This document shows, in pieces, positions 17,800 to 25,754 of a stretch of 64,000 nt of DNA. The DNA is from an uncultured Roseibium sp. GTDB lineage: Bacteria; Pseudomonadota; Alphaproteobacteria; Rhizobiales; Stappiaceae. Each line of letters starts with the position of its first letter. The stretch's first letter is position 1. The stretch is from the NCBI RefSeq assembly GCF_947499295.1, contig NZ_CANMNP010000015.1, forward strand, positions 1-64,000, read 5' to 3'. The notes under the pieces are model-generated. The model saw only the letters and a program-made list of their open reading frames with translations. It was not told where the DNA came from and searched no databases. A program made the translations under genes and the position numbers.

Positions 17800-19032
17800 T
17801 CAGGACGCTTTCACGTAAACCATCTGGCGTACATCGATGTTGCCTGACCTGAACCCGGCCTCACAATAGTGAAGATAGAACTCCCACAAACGCTTGAAAC
17901 GCTCGTCGAAGCCAAGAGGGCGGATTTTGGGCCAGGCCTGGCGGAAACTGTAGCGCCACTCGGCCAGTGTGCGTGCATAGTCCTGACCGAAAATCGTCTG
18001 GTCTTCGAGATCGAGCCCGAGTGACTTGCCGATTTCTCTCAGTCTGCCAGGGGGGGGCAACATTCCGCCAGGGAAAATGTAGCGCTGAATGAAGTCGGTT
18101 CCGCGCCTGTAATCCTCAAACATCTTGTCTTGAATGGTAATGATCTGCAGACCTGCTTTGCCACCGGGCTTCAGACACTTGGAAAGCTGTTCGAAATAGG
18201 TCGGCCAGTATTTTTCGCCAACGGCTTCAAACATTTCGATTGAAGCTATCCGGTCGTAGACGCCGCGTTCATCCCGGTAATCCTGGAATACGACATCGAC
18301 TTTCTCATTGAGGCCGGCCTTGTAGATACGTTCGCGCGCATAATCGAACTGTTCTTGCGAAATGGTCAGAGCCTTTACGTGGGCTCCAACTGTTTTTGCG
18401 ACGTGTTCCGCAAAACCTCCCCAGCCACACCCGATCTCCAGGACCTGGTGCTCCGGACGAATGCCCGTTTGCCGAACAAGCGAGGCATATTTTTCTGCCT
18501 GCGCTTGCTCCAGATTGTTGGTTTCATTGCTATAAATTGCCGAGGAATAGGTCATCGAAGGGTCGAGCCATTCCTTGTAGAACGCGTTTCCAAGATCGTA
18601 ATGCGCGGAAATATTCCGTTTCGATCCACGTTTCGTATTGGCGTTCAGCCAATGACGAAGAGAAAGCAGGAAGCGTGAGAACGGCCGACCTTGCAGGGCC
18701 TCCAGGGTGGATTCCTGATTGATGCAAAAAACCTCGAGAAAGGTCGTTACATCGGGTGACGACCAGTAACCGGCCATGAAGGCCTCACCGACCCCGACAT
18801 CGCCAGCTTGCACGACCATTCTGAAAAAACGCCAGTTATGGATCTTCAAGACGCCGTGCGGCCCGGTTTCACGGCCCTCAATCAGATAACGGCGACCATC
18901 GGGAAACTGAACTTCCAAAGAACCATAGCGGATCTTGACTGCAAGATTTGCTGCCATTCGAGCGAGGCGGGGAGTGCCCTTCAACTCGCTGCGAAGGTTT
19001 TCTTGTGTCAGGACAATAGGCTCACTACTCAT
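17800..19032 (-). CDS. Cyclopropane-fatty-acyl-phospholipid synthase family methyltransferase
   Basis: A 410-residue SAM-dependent enzyme acting on unsaturated acyl chains of membrane lipids. The SAM-binding loop (VLEIGCGWGGFAEH) lies near residue 175, and the CFA-family blocks SAHYDLGNAFY and FPGGMLPP are intact. ATG 19032 is chosen because AAGAGG lies 8 nt upstream; earlier in-frame starts would overlap DUF1365. It ends the FAD oxidoreductase-DUF1365-methyltransferase operon. Such trios make cyclopropane or modified (for example furan-type) fatty acids in relatives. Which product forms here is not decided by sequence. Confidence 0.87.
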   Translation of the reverse strand: MSSEPIVLTQENLRSELKGTPRLARMAANLAVKIRYGSLEVQFPDGRRYLIEGRETGPHGVLKIHNWRFFRMVVQAGDVGVGEAFMAGYWSSPDVTTFLEVFCINQESTLEALQGRPFSRFLLSLRHWLNANTKRGSKRNISAHYDLGNAFYKEWLDPSMTYSSAIYSNETNNLEQAQAEKYASLVRQTGIRPEHQVLEIGCGWGGFAEHVAKTVGAHVKALTISQEQFDYARERIYKAGLNEKVDVVFQDYRDERGVYDRIASIEMFEAVGEKYWPTYFEQLSKCLKPGGKAGLQIITIQDKMFEDYRRGTDFIQRYIFPGGMLPPPGRLREIGKSLGLDLEDQTIFGQDYARTLAEWRYSFRQAWPKIRPLGFDERFKRLWEFYLHYCEAGFRSGNIDVRQMVYVKAS

Positions 19033-19051
19033 CGCAGAACCTCTTGAAATG

Positions 19052-19903
19052 TTATTCATTTGATGCCAGCGAGGCGTGGCGGTTGTGCCGGTCCGGCCCC
19101 CCATCCAATGCATCTTGCGCGGGCCGAGAGTGAAATGGTACACGCTTCCGCCAAATTTTAAAGGCTTCCCAATGGATGGCGGCCATGATTTTGAACGTCA
19201 GAAATGGAACCCGCAGGCATTCTCCAAGTATGGAAGCTGTCGTGAACTTCTTTCTTTCTCCGGAAAATGTTGCCGAAAGAATTGGACCTTTGGTGTCCTT
19301 TTCCAGAATGCGAACGCGAACGCTCTCGCCCGGAGGAAGCATCCTGAAAAAATAGGACTGCTGCATGCTCAGGAAGGGAGACACATAAAATTCTTTACGC
19401 TGGGTCTGCCGAACGCCGGCGTCGGACATCTGGCCCGTTTCCACGGGCAGAGCATAAGTGTGCAGACCTCCAAACGTGTTGCGCACTTCATAGACCACAC
19501 CGGTCAGCGTCTCGTCTTCGTCGTAGGCGTAGTAGACACTCAAGGGGTTGAAGCCGTAACCAAACAGACGAGGATATGCCAGAAGCAATATCCTTTTGGG
19601 AGCGGCGATGCCCTGATCTGCCAAGAGGTTTTCTATGTGCCGTCTAAGACAGCTTCCATCACGCGGACCGTGGTCTTTCCGGTGAAACGACAGCAAGTTG
19701 AATTTGTCGACTGAAAAGAGCCAGCTGCGTCGCGACGCTTCCTCCAACCGGTCCAGGTCCAACAACATCGAGAAGACACGATAGTTGAACCTGTGCACCT
19801 TCGGTTTCATACGATGATGCATTACCGAACCAGGGTAGAGCGAGACGGCGCTCTCAGGCGCAGGCCCATTGTCGCGTAACCGATTGTTCCGCGATGAGGT
19901 CAT
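19052..19903 (-). CDS. DUF1365 family protein
   Basis: A 283-residue protein of the DUF1365 family, almost always found beside a cyclopropane-synthase-like methyltransferase and an FAD oxidoreductase. Conserved blocks visible are MHHRMKPKVHRFNYRVF near residue 28, LLAYPRLFGYGFNPLSVYY near 105, and EVRNTFGGLHTYAL. Its biochemical role is unproven; a part in lipid modification is inferred from context. Its ATG overlaps the stop of the FAD oxidoreductase by 4 nt. Confidence 0.87.
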   Translation of the reverse strand: MTSSRNNRLRDNGPAPESAVSLYPGSVMHHRMKPKVHRFNYRVFSMLLDLDRLEEASRRSWLFSVDKFNLLSFHRKDHGPRDGSCLRRHIENLLADQGIAAPKRILLLAYPRLFGYGFNPLSVYYAYDEDETLTGVVYEVRNTFGGLHTYALPVETGQMSDAGVRQTQRKEFYVSPFLSMQQSYFFRMLPPGESVRVRILEKDTKGPILSATFSGERKKFTTASILGECLRVPFLTFKIMAAIHWEAFKIWRKRVPFHSRPAQDALDGGPDRHNRHASLASNE

Positions 19904-21195
19904 TCGGCGGCTTCCAGAAACTTGTCACTGTCCTGACGTTCCCAGGGCAATTGTGCTCCAAGCGATCTGGCGACGCGCAGGCCGGACGAGAGCCCATCTT
20001 CATGGAAGCCATGGCCACCCCAGGCACCGCAATACCAAGTGTTCCTGACGCCTTGGATGTCCCCCAGACGTTTTTTTGCCGCCAACGCAGACGCATCGAA
20101 TTGTGGGTGATCATAAATGTACTTGGCAAACGTCTTGTCTTCGTCCGGAGCTTCGAACGGGTTGAGCGTCACAAACACCGGCTTGCTCCGGTCAATGTTC
20201 TGAAGTCGGTTCATCCAATAGCTCACCGTTACGTCGCGTGTTTCTCCCGCTTCACGGTCTGACATGTAGTTCCACGACGCCCACACGCGTTTGTTCTTGG
20301 GCATCAAGGCCTCATCGCGGTGCAGGTAGACTTCATTCGGACGATACCGGATTGATCCAAGTATTTCGCGTTCTTCCGGGCTTGGGTCGCCGAGCATTTC
20401 CAGGCTTTGATCCGTGTGGCTCGCAAGGATCACATGATCAAACACATCCGTATGGCCGGTGGTGTCTGTGACGACAACTTGCCCGTCTTTCCGAAGGATC
20501 TTGGTGACAGGAGTTCCCAACCGGATTTTTCCCGCCAGGGGCGCGATCAGGCGGCTGACATAATTCCGGCTGCCGCCGGAAATCGTGCGCCAGAGCGGCC
20601 TGTCGGTGGAAAGCAGCCGATGATTGTCGAAGAAGGCGACAAAGCTTTCTGCAGGATAGGCGCGCATTTCATTGATCGGCGTCGACCAGATAGCTGCCCC
20701 CATCGCGAGAAGATAGTCATTGATGAAGCCGCTCGAATATCGTTCTTCTTCCAGATAGCCGCCGAGGGTCTTTCCAGAAAGGCGTCCGGCTTTCAAGTCT
20801 TCAACCGAAGCCTTGTTGAAACGAAATATGTCACGCAACATGCTCAAAAAGCGAGGGGAGAAGAGGTTCTTGCGCTGCGCAAATATGGAATTGATAGAGT
20901 CGCCTGACCATTCCAGTTGGCCGTTGTCAGCGGACAGAGCAAAGCTCATATCACTGATTTCACTGGCTACACCAAGATGATCAAGTAAGGCTGTGAAATT
21001 GGGGTAGTTAAGCTCGTTGTAGACAATAAAACCTGTGTCGACGGACATCTTGGTCCCGTCATAGTCAATGTTTTCTGTCGCGCTGTGCCCCCCAGGGCGG
21101 GTCCGCTTCTCATACAAAACTACATCGTGCCTATCGCTTAGTGCCCAAGCTGCGCTGTTTCCGGAAATACCGGAGCCGATGACGGCAATCCGCAT
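19900..21195 (-). CDS. FAD-dependent amine-oxidase-like oxidoreductase
   Basis: A protein of 431 residues. The ATG at 21195 follows AAGGAAC and begins MRIAVIGSGISGNSAAW, the FAD-binding dinucleotide fold at the very N-terminus. GGHSATENIDYDG follows near residue 35. The C-terminus has the FAD-contact block NTWYCGAWGGHGFHEDGL. It is the first gene of the lipid-modification operon and carries the best ECF11-type promoter. A role in desaturating or oxidising acyl chains is inferred from context, not shown. Confidence 0.87.
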   Translation of the reverse strand: MRIAVIGSGISGNSAAWALSDRHDVVLYEKRTRPGGHSATENIDYDGTKMSVDTGFIVYNELNYPNFTALLDHLGVASEISDMSFALSADNGQLEWSGDSINSIFAQRKNLFSPRFLSMLRDIFRFNKASVEDLKAGRLSGKTLGGYLEEERYSSGFINDYLLAMGAAIWSTPINEMRAYPAESFVAFFDNHRLLSTDRPLWRTISGGSRNYVSRLIAPLAGKIRLGTPVTKILRKDGQVVVTDTTGHTDVFDHVILASHTDQSLEMLGDPSPEEREILGSIRYRPNEVYLHRDEALMPKNKRVWASWNYMSDREAGETRDVTVSYWMNRLQNIDRSKPVFVTLNPFEAPDEDKTFAKYIYDHPQFDASALAAKKRLGDIQGVRNTWYCGAWGGHGFHEDGLSSGLRVARSLGAQLPWERQDSDKFLEAAE

Positions 21196-21270
21196 GTTTG
21201 TTCCTTTTTGTGACTGGGCAGGCCTCTGAAGGTTCTCGCCATGGTGAAACTGTTTTTGTTTTCTTACCCA

Positions 21271-21298
21271 CTTACGGCTCTCAAAGAAGCGCGGATCA
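21271..21298 (-). promoter_or_regulatory. Strong ECF11 (RpoE-ChrR)-type promoter for the lipid-modification operon
   Basis: On the minus strand TGATCC is followed after exactly 16 bp by CGTAAG. This is a close match to the RpoE promoter recognised by ECF11 sigma factors. It lies about 75 bp upstream of the FAD oxidoreductase ATG. With the site at 16162-16189 it ties both halves of the locus to one sigma factor that is not encoded in this window. Confidence 0.7.
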
Positions 21299-21393
21299 CG
21301 CAGGCCAATGAATTTTAATATATTTTTGTGATTGAGTTTGAACAACAAGGTTGCATGGGGGATCGACGTAAGGGTCGGCCTGACAACAAAAAA

Positions 21394-21426
21394 CGCCCGA
21401 TCAAAATTTGATCGGGCGATCTTTTT
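21394..21426 (-). terminator. Bidirectional intrinsic terminator
   Basis: CGCCCGATCAAA and TTTGATCGGGCG form a perfect inverted repeat around one base. A T-run lies on both sides: six T when read on the minus strand, five on the plus strand. It follows the small secreted protein gene by about 60 nt and ends its minus-strand transcript. Confidence 0.85.
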
Positions 21427-21479
21427 ACCGGGTCAGCAAGCCAGACTTTCTCAGGCGGCTTGAGTAATGTGTTCGGCTA

Positions 21480-22079
21480 TCAAGCCTGGATCGTATCCAC
21501 AATCCAGTTCCAGGCAACCTCAACGCGGACCTTGGCGGCATCGAAGAATGCGACCACCTTGTTCCACACCATTTGTCCGAAGTCGGCAACATGAAGCATG
21601 GGGCCTGATTTCGGATCCGGCTCCTCGCCGGTCTCGATCAATTCGACCGTGGTGGCATCCAGCCCGTCACTGACGACACGGCGGGTCACGGTCAACGCCC
21701 CTTCGTTCACGAGCCTTGATTCATCTTTGCCGGCTACGACGGTATTCTGGTCCATCGCGCGAACAACAACAGCGCGTCCGTCAGGAAGCAGGTGTGTCTC
21801 GTTCGTGCTGACTTCTGAATCGTATATGACCTCGCCGTAAGAATCGATCAGTTCGACCCAAACCGCCTTACGGCCGTCAAGTTCGATTTCGCCAACCCAG
21901 ATCGTGAGCTCACTTTCAAGTGGGTCCATTTGATCCAGTGAGGCCGACGCTACTGTGACCGCCAGACGGTCTTCAGGCAAATTTATCGTTTCCTGAGGTA
22001 ACGGTGCCGCGGCTGCGCTTCCCGCCAATGCGAGGATGAGTCCAAGCGCAAATGTTCCTGCTCTGGTATTCCGTTGCAT
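21480..22079 (-). CDS. Secreted protein of unknown function
   Basis: A 199-residue exported protein. ATG 22079 is preceded by GGGAGG at 5 nt and begins MQRNTRAGTFALGLILALAG, a clean signal peptide cleaved near SAAAA. The mature domain is acidic with beta-rich patches (LTIWVGEIELDGRKAVWVEL) and a tryptophan-rich amphipathic C-terminus (VEVAWNWIVDTIQA). I do not recognise a family. It is monocistronic, between a terminator and a gene-poor gap. Confidence 0.75.
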   Translation of the reverse strand: MQRNTRAGTFALGLILALAGSAAAAPLPQETINLPEDRLAVTVASASLDQMDPLESELTIWVGEIELDGRKAVWVELIDSYGEVIYDSEVSTNETHLLPDGRAVVVRAMDQNTVVAGKDESRLVNEGALTVTRRVVSDGLDATTVELIETGEEPDPKSGPMLHVADFGQMVWNKVVAFFDAAKVRVEVAWNWIVDTIQA

Positions 22080-23146
22080 GTTCGCCTCCCAAGGCAAATA
22101 CAACTCTATTTCACCGCGCCTGAGGCTTTGTTTTGGTCCTTTTGGACTCTTCAGCCTTTTCGGCAATTCCGTCTGTTGCGGATGCGCCCCAATCGCACGG
22201 TCACGATTTAGCCATTATCGCACCACAATCTCGCAATTAAGTGTAATAAAGATCACAAAATCGGTCGATTCCAGTTACTTTCAGTTAATAAGTGTGGTCC
22301 GAAGGGGTCAATTCAAGATGCGTCACGGGTTTGTGAGCTAAATTGACCTGTAAAAAATGACAATATACGTAGCGTAATCTTCTTGACTGTGACCAATTTA
22401 CAATGGTCGATGACAGTAAGTTTTACGCAAATACGGGTCAGTTATCTTTACCTAATTTGCCATGGCTGTCTCAGTGCGGAGGCATTTCTTTGCCCGAGCA
22501 AAGGGCATGCTAGTGAGCACCATAGAAATCAAAAAGTCATCAAATGAAAACTCCGCCGGAAAGGGCCGGCGGAGCTGTCGCGGGAACACAAGATCGATGG
22601 GGAGACGTGTCATGATCCCGTTTGACCCTCTAAACCTGAGTTGCGGCGTTATTATTTCGGAGCCGCTTGAGTGTTCAGGCCGAAGGCGAAGTATCGATTT
22701 CGAAACGAATTTCTAGGTGTGTGGAGAAGAGAACCCACCTGCCAAATTTGTTCTACAAATTCAACAGAAATGAGTGCTCAGTCACATTCAACCCTGTCAG
22801 AACTAACAATGAAAAATCGGATGTGGATTTTTTGTGTCCATAATCTGGCAACTAAATCACGGAAAACAAAGAGGAATGAGATATTTGTTCAATGCTGTTG
22901 CATTTTTTTGCGGCCTTAATTAATTGCGCCGGAAAGTTAGGCGAAACTGAATTGTTTGCTGTTTTGTTGCATTTCAAGTCTTCAAAATCTAAGTCATTGC
23001 CCGTTTTCAAAACACCGGCCGGATTCCTTTGCAAGAATCTACACGGACAGATTGCAAAAGACATTTATCTCGTTCCTGAGAGCAAGGCGGCGCCTAAAGG
23101 AGTTTGAAGGTGCAGTCTCAGCGAATGCGCTCTTTGGTCGTCATAG
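22080..23146. other. Gene-poor, AT-rich gap of about 1.07 kb
   Basis: No convincing protein gene is found. Short frames of 60-85 codons occur on both strands but lack ribosome binding sites, and their products have no recognisable features. The base composition is more AT-rich than the flanks. Seen structures are an 8-bp inverted repeat (GGTCAATT at 22306, AATTGACC at 22341) and a strong orphan hairpin at 22551-22574. It could hold a small RNA or remains of lost genes. Confidence 0.55.
22551..22574 (-). terminator. Orphan terminator-like hairpin
   Basis: CTCCGCCGG and CCGGCGGAG form a perfect 9-bp stem with a 6-nt loop. Read on the minus strand it is followed by TTTTCATTTGATGACTTTTT, so it would end a minus-strand transcript. 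No protein gene lies upstream on that strand within several hundred bases, so a small RNA is possible. Confidence 0.5.
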
Positions 23147-23623
23147 CTAGTTACGAGCAATTTTTGCGCAGATTCGTATGACTTCTTGCGCTTCATCCGC
23201 GGACAAGCCGGTACGTTCAAATACGTCCAATGAAACGTCACAGCACTTGGCCCAGGCGCTATGGCCTTCGTTTGTCAGTGCAACGATTTTCTGGCGTTCG
23301 TTTCCTTCTTGAATCTCGCGGGTCAAGAGGCCTTTGACCTCCAGTCTACGAAGCATCGGTGTCATAGTAGCCTTTGATACTTCCAAGCGACTGGCAAGCG
23401 CAGAAATCGAGATTCCATCTTCTTCTGCCAATGCCATCAAAACCAGATATTGCGAGTAGGTAATGTCGTGGGCCTTGAGGAGTGTGTGGTAATGCTGTCC
23501 GACTGTGTTCGAGGCCGTGTAAAGGGCGAAGCACAATTGGTTGTCTAATCTAATCTTCGGTCTTTCATTCGATTTGGCTCGATTGGACAATGGGTTCAGG
23601 CCCTTGTTTTGGTGTGAAGCCAA
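23147..23623 (-). CDS. OhrR-like MarR family regulator
   Basis: This winged-helix repressor of up to 158 residues has the OhrR signature DNQLCFALYTASN near residue 28. The Cys there is the peroxide-reactive residue in OhrR proteins. TYSQYLVLMALAEEDG and the recognition region ALASRLEVSKATMTPMLRRL follow. No ATG fits: the frame opens with TTG at 23623, and a TTG at 23590 preceded by AAGGG gives a more typical length. An ohr peroxidase gene is expected nearby in most genomes but is not seen in this window. Confidence 0.82.
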   Translation of the reverse strand: MASHQNKGLNPLSNRAKSNERPKIRLDNQLCFALYTASNTVGQHYHTLLKAHDITYSQYLVLMALAEEDGISISALASRLEVSKATMTPMLRRLEVKGLLTREIQEGNERQKIVALTNEGHSAWAKCCDVSLDVFERTGLSADEAQEVIRICAKIARN

Positions 23624-23878
23624 ATTGGTAACACCGCGGGAGATTCTTGCAAAACATTTTTGTTGCTAAAAGTTAGGTAGCATATTATTAGAAGGCATAC
23701 AAATGCGAAGGTGCTTAGGTCAGTGAGAATGTTCCGGTCGCCGGCATGTTGCTGTTGCCGGACTTCCGGCCTTTCGTTGAAAGCTAATTTGATGCTGAAA
23801 AAGGGAAGCGCCTGACCTGAACCGCTATCGCATCGCCATTGAGCAACACAAATCAATCATGAACCGAGGGAGATATTC

Positions 23879-24106
23879 ATGAGCTGGCTTCCGAGTTTGA
23901 AAACGGCCACACCAGAAGAGGGCTACAGCCTTGCAATAAAGATGTCGCGAATGGCGGTCAAACTGACCCAACCGGATGACGAGATCAGAAAGAGGCTTCG
24001 CGCCGATTACGCCAACAGTGCTGACAGCTTGACTATGGTATCTCAGGTTGTTGCGACAAATTTTCAAACCGTCGCCCAGGCAAACAACTACTGGAGCCAG
24101 TCCTGA
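23879..24106 (+). CDS. Small protein of unknown function
   Basis: A 75-residue protein without a signal peptide or membrane segment. A good GAGGGAG ribosome binding site precedes the ATG, and a hairpin follows the stop, so it is likely expressed. Sequence blocks such as RMAVKLTQPDDEIRKRLRAD suggest a helical protein. It is divergent from the OhrR-like gene and may be its target. I do not recognise a family. Confidence 0.6.
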   Translation: MSWLPSLKTATPEEGYSLAIKMSRMAVKLTQPDDEIRKRLRADYANSADSLTMVSQVVATNFQTVAQANNYWSQS

Positions 24107-24127
24107 ACAAGGGCGTTGCAAAAGAGC

Positions 24128-24152
24128 GGACGGTTGTTCGATGACCGTCCGT
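24128..24152 (+). terminator. Hairpin terminator after the small protein gene
   Basis: CGGACGGT and ACCGTCCG form an 8-bp stem with a 9-nt loop, 21 nt after the stop. A weak T-rich tail (TTGAGTGTTTTGGTTT) follows, so termination may be partial. Confidence 0.55.
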
Positions 24153-24288
24153 TGAGTGTTTTGGTTTCAAGGCTTGAGCCCAAGCGCTGGTTTCAAAGAA
24201 CACTTTGCTGAAGTAAACGCTCTGCCGGTGTCAGCGCGAATAAGCGAAGGTCAGCGGACAAGATGACGAACCCAGCACGTTCGTGAGC

Positions 24289-25734
24289 TTACAGGGATTT
24301 GTGACAGGCCCTTGCTGACAGCCTCGCAGCCGGCAGCCAATCGAAGTCTTGTTGAAACGGAAAGGACGGTGGCCGACGCCATTCGTTTTGTAGGGCGCGA
24401 ATGTCTTGATTTACGGCTCCGTCAGTCAGGGCCATTCGTGGTGGACAGGCAATCGGCGCCAACTCGGGTGAAAGATATCCCGATTTGACGATCAGGAATT
24501 TGGCGCTGGCGGGGTCGATGCCGAAAGCCTTGAAATCATCCAGCTTATGGAATGGGCGGCGGTACTCGGACAGGATGACGAGGTTGTTGGCAACCTCAAG
24601 CAGCACTTCTCGCGTCTTTTTGTCAGGATCGCCGCGCTTCAGTTGCACCTTCGCTTGGCATTCCACAGTTGGGCAAGAACTTCCGTGAGCTCCTCCAATT
24701 GTTATCTCAAGCTTGGCACCAGTTTCGGACTGCCAAGCTGCATCAACCGCTGCTGGGTCAGCAATACCGGCGAACACGCCACCTTCCATTCCCTTTTCAA
24801 GCCAGAGGTGAAGGATGTCGGTCCTGTCACCGACACCACCACCTGTCGGGTTGTCGCCGCTGTCAGCGAGTATGAAGGGATGGGTTTTGCAGGCCGCGGC
24901 GTCCATCAGGCAGTCCTCAAGCGGTTTCGTTGGGACGCCGAATTGGCAATTCTCCCGATTGTTCCAGTAACCGGCCGCAATGAGCTCGGCAGCTTGCTTG
25001 GCAGCTGTTGGATCTGTACCCGTCACAACGGCGGAAGCTGTAGATCTTTCCGTATCTGCCCAAACGTATCCCACCATCAAATTGGAGTCGTCGACACCAT
25101 CTGATGCGTCGAACAACGGCAAGCCTGTGTAAAGAGACTTCATTGGCTCGTCTTCGGTGCTCGTTCGTTCCCCAGGATGGAGAACAGGCACAGGAACCCA
25201 GGCAACACACCGCTTGGAGCCACCAGAGAGTTGGTCTATCAACAGATCCGCTGCGCGCTGGTGGGTTTCCTGAACGTCAATATGGGGCGCTGTCCGGTAA
25301 GCGCAGAAAATATCGATCTGGTCGACGATATTTTGGGTAACGTTGCCATGAAGGTCATAGCTGACTGCGATCGGTAGCTTTGGCCCGATGACTTTCCGAA
25401 CAGCTGCAATCCAGTCGCCTTCGGCGTCGCCCAGGCCAACCACATGCATTGCGCCGTGCATGATCAGGAGCACACCGTCGACAGGAAGACTGTCCTCAAG
25501 CTGTTTCAGGAAGTCACCTTTGAAGGATTGATAGCAAGTCTCTTCAACAGGTCCGCCAGGGACAGAACGCGCATGAAAAAGAGGCTGAAAGGCGATCTCG
25601 GCATACCGGCTGTCCGCCAGGCCTGCCTCTCTGACAAGGTCTTCACCGCGAACAATCGTAAAGTCATCAGCGGTCTGGATCAGGGGAGAATAAGTGCTGC
25701 ATTCCGTGTGGATACCGCCAACCGCTATTTTCAT
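24289..25734 (-). CDS. M81 family metallopeptidase (MlrC-like)
   Basis: A 481-residue protein of the microcystinase-C family, zinc peptidases best known for cleaving linear microcystin peptides. Family blocks are VGGIHTECSTYSP at the N-terminus, LIMHGAMHV with the acidic GDAEGDW, SYDLHGNVTQ near residue 150, and ADSGDNPTGGGVGDRT in the C-terminal domain. ATG 25734 is chosen because the family starts there; an in-frame ATG at 25758 overlaps the GH20 stop by 4 nt. It ends the RidA-RpiR-SDR-GH20 operon. A natural role on wall-derived or D-amino-acid peptides is inferred. Confidence 0.85.
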   Translation of the reverse strand: MKIAVGGIHTECSTYSPLIQTADDFTIVRGEDLVREAGLADSRYAEIAFQPLFHARSVPGGPVEETCYQSFKGDFLKQLEDSLPVDGVLLIMHGAMHVVGLGDAEGDWIAAVRKVIGPKLPIAVSYDLHGNVTQNIVDQIDIFCAYRTAPHIDVQETHQRAADLLIDQLSGGSKRCVAWVPVPVLHPGERTSTEDEPMKSLYTGLPLFDASDGVDDSNLMVGYVWADTERSTASAVVTGTDPTAAKQAAELIAAGYWNNRENCQFGVPTKPLEDCLMDAAACKTHPFILADSGDNPTGGGVGDRTDILHLWLEKGMEGGVFAGIADPAAVDAAWQSETGAKLEITIGGAHGSSCPTVECQAKVQLKRGDPDKKTREVLLEVANNLVILSEYRRPFHKLDDFKAFGIDPASAKFLIVKSGYLSPELAPIACPPRMALTDGAVNQDIRALQNEWRRPPSFPFQQDFDWLPAARLSARACHKSL

Positions 25735-25754
25735 TGTTCGCCTGTCGTCTCGTT

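Noticed and set aside
22462-22716. 84-codon plus-strand frame in the gene-poor gap
   Set aside because: No ribosome binding site, spans a terminator-like hairpin, and the product looks random.
22892-23107. 71-codon plus-strand frame in the gene-poor gap
   Set aside because: No ribosome binding site and an overlapping open frame on the other strand; AT-rich noise is more likely.
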